The notes below the pieces were generated by a model, which saw nothing but the letters and a program-made list of their open reading frames with translations, ran no database searches and was not told the DNA's origin. From positions 1-13,570 of the forward strand of contig NZ_CALKTL010000062.1 of NCBI RefSeq assembly GCF_937997405.1: a stretch of DNA of 13,570 nucleotides. The letters are read 5' to 3'. Below are positions 1 to 7,186 of this stretch, one piece after another. A program made the position numbers and the translations under genes. The stretch's first letter is position 1, and every line of letters begins with the position of its first letter. Source of the stretch: an uncultured Campylobacter sp. Its GTDB lineage: Bacteria; Campylobacterota; Campylobacteria; Campylobacterales; Campylobacteraceae.

Positions 1-1006
1 ATAAAGCAACTCTTTTGAGCGTATCTTTCAAGCCGGCAACTGGATTTGCGATAGACTTTTTTACATCAATATTCCACAACTCGTCTTGATCATTTGAAAT
101 TTCAATCTTTATACGAACAAGCTTTGTTGTATCGCTAGATTTAAGAATACCCCACCATTTACCGTAAACAAGTAGCCTATGGGCTCTGTATAGATAAAAA
201 CCTTGAGATTTTATATAGCCTTCTCTTCCACTATATTTTTCCCATTCCAATAAAGTCACTTTTGAATGATGCGGTAAGATAAATGGAGTAATTTTTATTT
301 CTTTTTCATTGTATTTGATTATTTCTGTAGATTTCATAAAGGTTGCATCATGTGTTGGATTAAACGGATTAAAAGGTATTAACAAATTATTGTTGATTGA
401 TATTTTTATTTTTCTTGCACCGTCAGCCCCCTCTAGAAATTGGTGAAAGACCAAGGATAAATGCTCTCTTAGTATTTCTAAGCATTCTGAAATTTGCTCA
501 ATTTTGTCCATATCTTCCCATATGACAAGAGTAGAGTTATCGTTTTTATAAAAATCTTTAAAAATTTCAAGATTTTTATATTCGCTCAACTCAGGTGTCA
601 AAAGTAGCCATTTATCTCTTTTAGAGATATAGTCCAAATCCCATTGTTTAATATTTATCTGATTACATTTCTTTGATATAACAGTAAGTTTTTTACATTG
701 AGAAAATGAAGCCGTTTTAAGACCTAAACCAAATTTACCAAGCGCGATATCATTTCTTCTCTCGTCTGGATTTTTCGATGATAGCCTCATAGCTTCTACT
801 AGTTCATCTTTGTCCATTCCTGTACCATTATCTAGAAGACAAAAAAACGGTTCAGGATGTTGTATGGCATAGATTTTTATATCATTTGCACCGGCAGATA
901 TGCTGTTATCAATAATATCTGCAACAGCCACCTCAAAAGTATACCCTATGTCACGAAGCGATCTAACAAAATTTGCGACATTCGGATTAATTTCTATCGG
1001 ATCCAT
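1..1006 (-). CDS. MORC/MutL-like GHKL ATPase of a restriction-modification cluster (partial, 3' end outside window)
   Basis: Reading leftward from the ATG at 1006 gives about 335 residues with no stop before the edge. The GHKL ATP-binding motifs are clear: N-box DIIDNSISAGA at residues 30-40 (N34 the Mg-ligand position, with Asp30 where MutL has the catalytic Glu), DNGTGM at 59-64, and GKFGLGLKTASFS at 90-102. This last form is nearer to MORC proteins than to MutL's GFRGEAL. Further on, GFYLYRAHRLL followed by an RIxIE strand and a DVKKS lysine motif fits the S5 domain that completes the ATP site. Such ATPases are known beside C5 methyltransferases, Z1 helicases and PD-(D/E)XK nucleases in mobile restriction systems, where they are thought to drive ATP-dependent DNA remodelling. 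The start overlaps the 3' end of the methyltransferase by 20 bp in another frame, which argues for translational coupling; no strong ribosome site precedes it. AT-rich, unlike the core genes. The ATPase family is confident; its exact role is inferred. Confidence 0.88.
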   Translation of the reverse strand, partial: MDPIEINPNVANFVRSLRDIGYTFEVAVADIIDNSISAGANDIKIYAIQHPEPFFCLLDNGTGMDKDELVEAMRLSSKNPDERRNDIALGKFGLGLKTASFSQCKKLTVISKKCNQINIKQWDLDYISKRDKWLLLTPELSEYKNLEIFKDFYKNDNSTLVIWEDMDKIEQISECLEILREHLSLVFHQFLEGADGARKIKISINNNLLIPFNPFNPTHDATFMKSTEIIKYNEKEIKITPFILPHHSKVTLLEWEKYSGREGYIKSQGFYLYRAHRLLVYGKWWGILKSSDTTKLVRIKIEISNDQDELWNIDVKKSIANPVAGLKDTLKRVAL

Positions 1007-2012
1007 CCAACACCGCTACAATCTCTTTTGCGATTTTTTCAACCATCGGCACAACAACAGAATTTCCAGCTTGTTTATACAGCTGTGCTCTTGATATGTT
1101 TGATGGAAGCATAAAATCTCGCGGAAATCCTTGCAAATTAAAGCATTCTTTTGGGGTTAATCTTCTTATTATACCATTATTTAATATTATTGGGATATTA
1201 TGTCCGCCAACACCCATATTTGCAGTCAAGGTAGGGCAAACATTTGATTTATTGGAGCGAACATAATAACGCCTATATTGATAAACAATGTTTTCATCTG
1301 TCACACTTTCTACTACTCTACGATGAATTTTATTGCTTTTGTCATTATAAATATCAGATTGAATAACGCACGAATCATCTAGGAAGGATTTTATATTTCT
1401 GGGGGCCTTGCTTGTTTCTTTTGGTATTTGAAATCTAGCGGATAATAAATTCTCTTGTTTTGTTTCTAGTATATTTTCTTTTATAGGCTTTTCAAATGAA
1501 TAATCGCTTTCATCTTTAAAGCCTACGATATATATTCTTTCCCTCCCTTGTGGTATGTCTGTATACTTTGCAACATTTAGCACAAATGGTATAAAAGAAT
1601 ATCCAGTCTTTTTTATTTCATCTTTAATGATTTTAAAAGTTTTTCCGTTATTATGTGTTGCAAGAGTTTTGACATTTTCTAAAAAATAGGCTTTTGGCCT
1701 CAACTCTTTTAATAGTCTCGATACTTCAAAAAAAAGCTTTCCTCGCCCATCTTCGAACCCTTTTCCGTGCCCAGCTTGCGAAAATGGTTGGCAAGGAAAT
1801 CCTGCAGTAAGTATATCTATACTAGATAGAGTTTTATTATTTAATTTTTTAACGTCTCCTTCGATAAGATTTATGCTCTTATGATTTAATCTATAAGTCA
1901 TACAGGCATTCTTGTCAATTTCATTTGCCCAAATAACATCACAATTTGAATTCTTAAATGCTTGGCATATACCACCAACGCCAGCAAACAAACTTCCTAC
2001 TCTATAACTCAC
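987..2012 (-). CDS. DNA (cytosine-5-)-methyltransferase
   Basis: A complete 341-residue C5 methyltransferase that transfers a methyl group from S-adenosylmethionine to cytosine in DNA. Motifs are in standard order: I, FAGVGG at 9-14 (SAM binding); IV, GFPCQPFS at 71-78 with catalytic Cys74; VI, ENV at 122-124; VIII, QGRER at 155-159; a target-recognition stretch ending in CPTLTANMGVGG (239-250); IX, RRLTPKECFNLQGFP (263-277); X, QAGNSVV (304-310). The start is GTG at 2012, because the SYRVGSLFAG N-terminus fits the family and an AGAAGG ribosome site lies about 6 nt upstream. The length is typical of small restriction-type enzymes. It overlaps the downstream MORC-like ATPase, so it probably protects host DNA in that system; the recognition site cannot be read from sequence. 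AT-rich relative to the core, suggesting horizontal acquisition. No nuclease is visible in the window. Confidence 0.96.
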   Translation of the reverse strand: MSYRVGSLFAGVGGICQAFKNSNCDVIWANEIDKNACMTYRLNHKSINLIEGDVKKLNNKTLSSIDILTAGFPCQPFSQAGHGKGFEDGRGKLFFEVSRLLKELRPKAYFLENVKTLATHNNGKTFKIIKDEIKKTGYSFIPFVLNVAKYTDIPQGRERIYIVGFKDESDYSFEKPIKENILETKQENLLSARFQIPKETSKAPRNIKSFLDDSCVIQSDIYNDKSNKIHRRVVESVTDENIVYQYRRYYVRSNKSNVCPTLTANMGVGGHNIPIILNNGIIRRLTPKECFNLQGFPRDFMLPSNISRAQLYKQAGNSVVVPMVEKIAKEIVAVLDGSDRN

Positions 2013-2498
2013 AGATACCTTCTTATTTTTGAAGATTTTATAATAACGCTCATTAAATTTTGCTGATTTTATTTTTAAATTTTAGATCGTTGCTTTATAT
2101 AATTGCAAACAATTTAATTATATTTCAAAGTATGCTTAAAAAGCTATTCAAGTTAAGGTTTCAAATTTCATTCTTAAAATTTAAAGGTAAATCGCGTAAA
2201 TCTTACCGCCGAACGCGACACATTTTTTTAAATTTAGCGCGCCGTCCTGTGCGTAGCGCGTTAAAGCTTTTGGCTTGAAATCGCTTTAAATTTATCGCAA
2301 GCAAGACGGCGCCGCTTGCTAAATTGAACAAAGCCTGCTCTTGCGGTCAAAGGGCTTATGTCTGCGGGCTCCGTGCAGTTTGAAATTAATATATTAAGAC
2401 CGAATTAAATGGCGCACGTAAAATTTAATGATTGAATTCTGCCGAGCTTGCTACGTTAAGCGATAATTTTTGAAATTTAAAATTCCACTCGCGGAATT
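2013..2498. other. Intergenic stretch at the edge of the AT-rich restriction module
   Basis: No supportable gene. Composition changes from AT-rich near the methyltransferase to mixed, GC-containing sequence from about 2200, so the left module boundary probably lies here. A 72-codon frame opening with TTG at 2060 has no ribosome site and looks like low-complexity Leu/Ile/Lys/Arg translation of AT-rich DNA. I see no tRNA, integrase or clear direct repeat marking an integration site. Confidence 0.5.
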
Positions 2499-2500
2499 TT
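2479..2500 (-). terminator. Stem-loop at the dgkA stop, possible terminator
   Basis: An 8-bp perfect inverted repeat, AAAATTCC (2479-2486) and GGAATTTT (2493-2500), with a 6-nt loop, overlaps the last bases of dgkA and lies at its 3' end. The downstream tract on the minus strand is AT-rich but not a pure U run, so terminator function is only likely. Confidence 0.4.
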
Positions 2501-2861
2501 AAAAAATTTTCCCGCAGATCGCATATCCCCACAGCGCGGCGTTGAGAAATAGGCTCATCATCACGGCTGTGCTTGCGGTGTCTTTGGCGCCCTTGGCTAG
2601 CGGGTGGATTTCGCTCGTGGCAAGATCAACCGCGCGCTCAATGGCTGAGTTTACGCACTCTAGTGCGATGGTAAAGACCGCGCCGAAGATCAAAAATAGA
2701 TTTAGCACCGCGCCGAAATTCCAAAAAAATAGCGACAGTGCAAGCGGGACGAACACGCAAAGCTCGAGCCTGAAGCTACGCTCGCTGCGCAGCATCTCGG
2801 CAAGACCCGCCATCGCGTAGCCCCAGTTGGCAAAAAATCGGTATTTGGGCTGATTGCGCAT
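2499..2861 (-). CDS. dgkA: Diacylglycerol kinase (prokaryotic DgkA family)
   Basis: A 120-residue integral membrane kinase that phosphorylates diacylglycerol with ATP to phosphatidic acid, recycling lipid left over when head groups are moved to periplasmic glycans. The signature ECVNSAIERAVDL followed by HPLAKGAKDTAS is present. E68, N71, E75, K93 and D94 correspond, one position lower, to the E. coli catalytic and metal-binding residues E69, N72, E76, K94 and D95. Three hydrophobic segments (about 33-48, 50-68, 97-116) and an amphipathic N-terminus match the small trimeric family, and the length is nearly that of E. coli DgkA. The ATG start is supported by AAAGGA about 5 nt upstream. It is transcribed divergently from xthA across a short AT-rich gap. 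Confidence 0.96.
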   Translation of the reverse strand: MRNQPKYRFFANWGYAMAGLAEMLRSERSFRLELCVFVPLALSLFFWNFGAVLNLFLIFGAVFTIALECVNSAIERAVDLATSEIHPLAKGAKDTASTAVMMSLFLNAALWGYAICGKIF

Positions 2862-2891
2862 AATTTTCCTTTAAATTTAGTCAAAATTTCG

Positions 2892-2901
2892 TATAATCAT
2901 A
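2892..2901. promoter_or_regulatory. Overlapping -10 boxes of the divergent dgkA/xthA promoters
   Basis: The gap between the two genes holds a perfect TATAAT at 2892-2897 reading toward xthA (about 30 bp before its start) and, overlapping it on the other strand, TATGAT at 2901-2896 reading toward dgkA. No -35 box is evident, which is normal for Campylobacter sigma-70 promoters. Overlapping boxes would make the two promoters compete for polymerase; this is an inference. Confidence 0.55.
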
Positions 2902-2928
2902 CCAAAATTTTTGCGCCAAAGGCTAAAT

Positions 2929-3687
2929 TTGAAACTGATTAGTTGGAACGTAAACGGGCTGCGCGCAGTGCTCGGCAAAGACGGCTTTGCGTGGCTTGCG
3001 GAGCAAAACCCCGATTTTTTGGGCTTGCAAGAGATCAAGGTGAGCGAAAAGGACGCCCCAAAAGGGCTTTACGAGCTCGGATTTTCCCAGATCGATCTAA
3101 ATTCCGCCGCTCGCGCGGGATATTCGGGCGTAGCGAGCCTAGCAAAATTTAAAAGCGAGACGAGCAAGTCGCTGTTTTTCCCAGACGACGAAGGACGCGT
3201 GCTGCAGCACCGCTTCGGCGATGTCGTGCTTTTTAATATCTACTTTCCCAACGGCCAAAAGGACGAGGCGCGGCTAGCCTATAAGATGGAATTTTACGCG
3301 AAATTCTTAGCCTATGCGCGCAGCCTCGCGGAGCAGGGGCTCGGGGTGATATTTTGCGGCGACGTAAATACCGCGCACCGCGAGATCGATCTTGCAAACC
3401 CAAAAGCAAACTCCAAAACCTCGGGCTTTTTGCCGATCGAGCGGGCGTGGCTAGATGAGGTGGAGGCGGCGGGCTTCATCGATACCTTTCGTGCCGTGCG
3501 CGGCGAGCTGCGGGACGCCTACTCGTGGTGGAGCTACCGCTTTAACGCGCGCGCAAAAAACGTAGGCTGGCGGATCGATTATTTTTTCATCTCGGCAAAT
3601 TTGCGCTCGCGGCTAAAGGACGCTTTCATCCTAAGCGACGTGATGGGCAGCGATCACTGCCCCGTGGGCATCGAGATCGAAATTTAG
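2929..3687 (+). CDS. xthA: Exodeoxyribonuclease III (AP endonuclease)
   Basis: A DNA repair enzyme of the EEP superfamily that cleaves 5' of abasic sites and removes blocked 3' ends, acting in base-excision repair. With the chosen start it has 252 residues. Motifs: SWNVNGLRA at 5-13, LQEIK with metal-binding E35, GYSGVA at 64-69, NIYFPNG with Y105, GDVNTAH with D145 and N147, WRIDYFF with D217, and SDHCP with D242 and catalytic H243. All key residues are present. I place the start at TTG 2929, not at the earlier TTG 2911, because an AAAGG ribosome site (2918-2922) lies 6 nt before 2929 and the family begins MKLISWNVNG. It shares a short divergent promoter region with dgkA and is probably monocistronic. 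Confidence 0.96.
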   Translation: MKLISWNVNGLRAVLGKDGFAWLAEQNPDFLGLQEIKVSEKDAPKGLYELGFSQIDLNSAARAGYSGVASLAKFKSETSKSLFFPDDEGRVLQHRFGDVVLFNIYFPNGQKDEARLAYKMEFYAKFLAYARSLAEQGLGVIFCGDVNTAHREIDLANPKANSKTSGFLPIERAWLDEVEAAGFIDTFRAVRGELRDAYSWWSYRFNARAKNVGWRIDYFFISANLRSRLKDAFILSDVMGSDHCPVGIEIEI

Positions 3688-4061
3688 CCGGGGCAAATTT
3701 CGCGGCGCGAGCTTTGATTTGCGCGGCTCGCGGGCAAGGTGCGCGGCCCTGAGCGCTTTCGCGGCTGCGAGCGAGCAAGGATGTTTTGTGGTAGCGATGA
3801 TAATATTTCCGCAGTGGCTCAGTTGCTTTTGGCTCGTGGATTTGGCGCTTGCAAGCTGCTTTTGCGGCAAAGTAGCGCATAAATTTAACGCTTGTGGGCA
3901 GAATGCTTCCACGGCGGCGCGAGTATGGGCTTTCGTAACCGTTTGCAAGATTGCGTCCGAGCGGGTGCTCGCAGACTTAGATGCCGCCCTGACGGCTCGC
4001 GCGGATCGAACAGATCGCGCATAAACGCTGCGCGATAAAATTTTAAATTTAAGGAGAGAAA
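3688..4061. other. GC-rich intergenic region between xthA and fhs
   Basis: No recognisable gene. It holds a hairpin CGCGAGC/GCTCGCG (3706-3732, 13-nt loop, no U tract) just past xthA, which could slow transcription. Overlapping open frames on both strands (3719-4024 plus, 3631-4113 minus) lack ribosome sites and recognisable domains and are what GC-rich DNA gives by chance. Near the right end a TAAAAT hexamer at 4036-4041 may be the -10 box for fhs, and AAGGAG at 4051-4056 is its ribosome site. Confidence 0.5.
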
Positions 4062-5708
4062 ATGTTGAGCGATATCGAAATAGCAAATGCGGCGAAGCCG
4101 GATAAAATTTCAAATGTTGCGAAAAATTTGGGGCTTAGCGAGGATGAGATCGAGCTGTACGGCCACTACAAAGCCAAGCTAAACATCAAGCCGCGATCGC
4201 GCGCTTCGAAGCTTATCTTGGTCACGGCGACCAATCCGACGCCGTTTGGTGAGGGCAAGACGACGACCTCCATTGGTCTAGCCGACGCGCTAAAGCGTCT
4301 GGGCAAAAGCGTCTGCCTTGCGCTACGCGAGCCGTCGCTGGGGCCAGTTTTTGGTATCAAAGGCGGGGCTGCCGGCGGCGGGTATTCGCAGCTAGTGCCG
4401 ATGGATGATCTAAATTTGCACTTCAACGGCGATTTTCACGCGATAACCTCCGCGAACAACCTCATTTCGGCGGTCATCGACAACTCGCTGTATCAAGAAA
4501 ACCCGCTAAAGATCGATAAAATTTTGTGGAAGCGCTGCATGGATATGAATGATCGCGCACTGCGCCACATCACTGTTGGGCAGGGCGGACGCACCGACGG
4601 AGTGCAGCGCGAGGACGGCTTTAATATCACCGCAGCTAGTGAGATAATGGCGGTTCTGTGCCTCTCGAACGATCTTGCCGAGCTTAAGGAAAACATCGCA
4701 AACATCATGGTCGCCTACGATACGCAGGGAAAGCCGATATACGTGCGCGATCTGGGCTGCGCGGATGCCGTGGCGATCCTGCTAAAAGACGCGATGAAGC
4801 CAAATCTCATCCAAAGTCTTGAACATACGCCCGCGCTCGTGCACGGAGGACCCTTCGCAAATATCGCGCACGGCTGTAACTCCATAATGGCGAGCAAGCT
4901 AGCTCTAAGTCTTGCCGATTACGCCGTGACGGAGGCTGGCTTCGGAAGCGAGCTCGGGGCTGAGAAATTTATCGACATCAAGTGTCGCCGCGCAGGCATC
5001 GCTCCGGATGCCGCGGTGCTGGTTAGCACGATCCGCTCGCTTAAATATAACGGCGGCGCTGATAAAGAAAGTATCGCGAGCCCTGATCTTGCCGCGCTTC
5101 AAAAAGGCATCGTAAATTTAGGCGGGCATATTGAAATTTTACAAAACTTTGGGCTAAATCCGGTCGTGGCGCTTAACCGCTTCAGCTTTGATAGTGACGA
5201 GGAGATCGCTTTCGTGCGTGAGTACTGCAAGCAGCGCGGCGTGCAGATGGCGATTTGCGAAAATTTCGCCAAAGGCGGCGAGGGCGCGCTTGAGCTAGCC
5301 CGCCTCGTCATAGATGAGTGCGAGCGCGCTAAGGAGCTGAAATTCGCCTACGAGCTTAGCGACGATACGGCGAGCAAGATCGAAAAGATCGCCGTTAAAA
5401 TTTACGGCGCGAGCGAGGTCGTTTTCGAGCCCGAGGCGCAAAAGGCGCTACAGCACATCAAGGCCTTGGGACTTGAGCGGCTAAACGTCTGTATCGCCAA
5501 GACGCAGTATAGCTTCAGCGACGATGCCAAGGCGCTTGGGCGCGCGCGCGGCTTTAAGCTCAGCGTTAAGGACCTTCAGATCCGTACGGGAGCGGGCTTT
5601 ATCGTCGCCGTCTGCGGCAAGATAATGCTGATGCCGGGGCTGCCGAAGGTTCCTAATGCGCTAAATATGAAGATCACGGATGGGGGCGTTATAAGCGGGC
5701 TGGCGTGA
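4062..5708 (+). CDS. fhs: Formate--tetrahydrofolate ligase (10-formyl-THF synthetase)
   Basis: A cytoplasmic enzyme that joins formate to tetrahydrofolate using ATP, giving 10-formyl-THF for purine synthesis and formyl-Met-tRNA. The protein has 548 residues, close to the usual 550-560. The phosphate-binding loop TPFGEGKTTTS is at residues 60-70. The family block REPSLGPVFGIKGGAAGGG is followed by a Gln-Leu-Val-Pro-Met and Asn-Gly-Asp-Phe-His-Ala-Ile substrate region. TVGQGGRTDGVQRED and the C-terminal MPGLPKVPNALNM also match. The ATG has a strong AAGGAG site 5 nt upstream. It stands alone, with no other folate gene nearby. In a formate-using Campylobacter it would feed formate into one-carbon metabolism. 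No truncation or missing motif was seen. Confidence 0.97.
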   Translation: MLSDIEIANAAKPDKISNVAKNLGLSEDEIELYGHYKAKLNIKPRSRASKLILVTATNPTPFGEGKTTTSIGLADALKRLGKSVCLALREPSLGPVFGIKGGAAGGGYSQLVPMDDLNLHFNGDFHAITSANNLISAVIDNSLYQENPLKIDKILWKRCMDMNDRALRHITVGQGGRTDGVQREDGFNITAASEIMAVLCLSNDLAELKENIANIMVAYDTQGKPIYVRDLGCADAVAILLKDAMKPNLIQSLEHTPALVHGGPFANIAHGCNSIMASKLALSLADYAVTEAGFGSELGAEKFIDIKCRRAGIAPDAAVLVSTIRSLKYNGGADKESIASPDLAALQKGIVNLGGHIEILQNFGLNPVVALNRFSFDSDEEIAFVREYCKQRGVQMAICENFAKGGEGALELARLVIDECERAKELKFAYELSDDTASKIEKIAVKIYGASEVVFEPEAQKALQHIKALGLERLNVCIAKTQYSFSDDAKALGRARGFKLSVKDLQIRTGAGFIVAVCGKIMLMPGLPKVPNALNMKITDGGVISGLA

Positions 5709-5905
5709 TCTGAAATTTTATTTTAGGTGCTCAAAACCAAAGCCGAAAATTCCGCGCTTGGACGGTAAAATTTGGCTGTGGGCTTCGGCGGCGATAAATT
5801 TTGCTTGCAGGTTGCGGTGAGTTTATCGCGCCCCGGTTTTAGCGCGTCATGGTTTTACTACGCTCGAGCTTTATTGTGCTAGGCTTTAGCCAGTTGAATT
5901 TTGAT

Positions 5906-5959
5906 TATTCGGGTTATTCGGGTTATTCGGGTTATTCGGGTTATTCGGGTTATTCGGGT
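5906..5959. repeat. Six perfect 9-bp tandem repeats (TATTCGGGT)
   Basis: Six uninterrupted identical copies of TATTCGGGT. Perfect identity implies recent expansion by slippage, so copy number may vary among strains. In one frame (5849-6031, ATG, no ribosome site) they would encode Tyr-Ser-Gly six times, and changes of whole 9-bp units would keep the frame, but I have no evidence that this frame is translated. Confidence 0.95.
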
Positions 5960-6162
5960 TTCTACGCGCCGGGCTCGGCCCGCGAAATTTCATTAAATTT
6001 CGCGCAAGATCTACGTAGAAATTTGGCGTGAAACTTGCTCGGGTTTAGCATTTAAAATTTCGCGAGCGAAATTCCGCGAAAAAACCGGGCGCAAGATCTT
6101 AAACCGAACCGTCCGCGAGCTTGCGAGCTCACTCGCGGCAAGATTTAAAATTTCATAACGCG

Positions 6163-6188
6163 CGAGCTCGCCGTAAAATTTAAAATTT
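6163..6188. repeat. 26-bp dispersed repeat, copy 1
   Basis: Begins with the palindrome CGAGCTCG, continues CCGTA and ends AAATTTAAAATTT. It matches 6750-6775 at 25 of 26 positions in the same orientation. It may be part of a larger degenerate family of intergenic elements in this genome. Confidence 0.7.
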
Positions 6189-6428
6189 CACGCGGCCGCG
6201 CACAGTGTCATGTGTCGCTACGAGATTCTAAATTTCATGCCGAGCCGCGCCGTGAAATTTGATCCGTCGGTCGCGCAGCAGATCGCCGCACGATCTAAAA
6301 TTCGCGCTTGCACCGCGATATGCACCGCCGCAAGTTAAATTATGCGGCAGGCGAGCTAAATTTTACGCTCGTGCGGATCAATCATGTTGGCGGAGGTTTG
6401 CAGAGCCTAGATTAAATTTCACGCACTG

Positions 6429-6482
6429 CCGTGCAGCGCCTGCGGTGGGCGCGGACGTCTGATCTGCTCTGCTTGCAAAGGC
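6429..6482 (+). pseudogene. Remnant of a DnaJ-like CXXCxGxG zinc-finger gene
   Basis: Eighteen codons read PCSACGGRGRLICSACKG, matching residues 148-165 (PCANCGGRGRLICPDCKG) of the intact protein starting at 7187. By my comparison nine codons are identical, five differ only synonymously, and the four replacements all fall in the free XX positions of the CXXC motifs. That pattern points to a once-selected paralogue and not to a fresh duplication. The open stretch runs 6411-6578 between stops and has no start. About 58 bases upstream, in another frame, cat-gtt-ggc-gga resembles the cat-tgc-ggc-gga of the first zinc motif in the intact gene, consistent with frameshift decay. Parent function unknown. 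Confidence 0.75.
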
Positions 6483-6749
6483 AGGAGTGTTATAACCGCG
6501 CGACATCGTAGAACTAAATTTTACGAGCCGATGCGTCGCGGCAATGAAATTTTGCGCCGTGCTGCTCGCTGCGACTAAATTTGTGCGATGATATGTCGGC
6601 TATGCGCTCGTAAATTAAATTGCACTCCACGCACCCGTCGCCTGATTGTCGCGCGGGATTGAAATTTGCGCGCCGCTTATCGCAGAATTTTAGGCCGCTG
6701 CATGCCGCGCTATAGCTGTCGTAAAATTTTAAATTGCATGTCGTACGTA

Positions 6750-6775
6750 CGAGCTCGCCGTGAAATTTAAAATTT
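6750..6775. repeat. 26-bp dispersed repeat, copy 2
   Basis: Second copy of the CGAGCTCG-to-AAATTT element described at 6163, differing by one A-to-G change after CCGT. It is flanked by further AAATTT blocks. Confidence 0.7.
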
Positions 6776-7086
6776 TATGTAGGCGTGAAATTTGCTTCGC
6801 GTTACGCTGTGTCGTACATCGTCGCGAGCCAAATTATGTGCTGCTGCGGAATTAAAGCTTGCATGCCCGCTACTACCGCTCGGGCGCCGTATGCCTGGCG
6901 GCTCCGTTTTGCGATCCGTTCGCGCCGTATTTGTTGCGGCAGTTATGTACGTCGCCGCGCCGCAGTGCGAAATTCCGCGTCTAGCTCTATTTTAGAGTTT
7001 TGATTTGCAGCGAGATTTTACGGCGCGCAATGGCGCTAAATTCCATCCTGCGTGAGATTTTAGAATTTTAAAATTCCCTTTCGCGG

Positions 7087-7092
7087 TATAAT
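7087..7092 (+). promoter_or_regulatory. -10 box (TATAAT) for the zinc-finger/Sel1 operon
   Basis: A perfect TATAAT lies about 95 bases before the ATG at 7187, in a locally AT-rich stretch and in the only likely promoter position for the downstream plus-strand genes. It implies a 5' leader of roughly 85-90 bases. No -35 box is seen, as usual for Campylobacter. Confidence 0.5.
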
Positions 7093-7186
7093 TATATGAA
7101 ATGCTAAAATTTGCGGGATCTTAATAAAGGAATTTTAAAATTTATGCGGCGCGGCTTTGTGGCGTGCCTGCAAGAAAGGAGCGATC

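Larger units (their letters stand above)
5709..7186. other. Long gene-free region with repeats, AAATTT blocks and a gene remnant
   Basis: About 1.5 kb with no intact supportable gene. GC-rich stretches of roughly 30-60 bases alternate with short AAATTT or near-AAATTT blocks, about twenty in the first 800 bases after 5980. It includes a 9-bp tandem array (5906-5959), a 26-bp segment repeated at 6163 and 6750 with one mismatch, a hairpin CCGCGAG/CTCGCGG at 6113-6138, and a decayed DnaJ-like zinc-finger piece at 6429-6482. Stops are frequent in all frames. It looks like a graveyard of old coding sequence mixed with dispersed intergenic elements. Confidence 0.6.

Noticed and set aside
2060..2278. 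72-codon plus-strand frame starting with TTG
   Set aside because: No ribosome site, low-complexity translation of AT-rich DNA, no recognisable motif.
3631..4113. Overlapping plus (3719-4024) and minus (3631-4113) frames between xthA and fhs
   Set aside because: They occupy the same DNA on opposite strands, overlap the ends of real genes, lack ribosome sites and show no family features; expected by chance in GC-rich DNA.
5906..5959. Possible CRISPR array
   Set aside because: Units are 9 bp and directly adjoining, with no spacers.
5849..6031. 60-codon frame with six Tyr-Ser-Gly repeats
   Set aside because: The repeat is real, but the ATG has no ribosome site and the flanking codons look random, so it is recorded as a DNA repeat and not as a gene.
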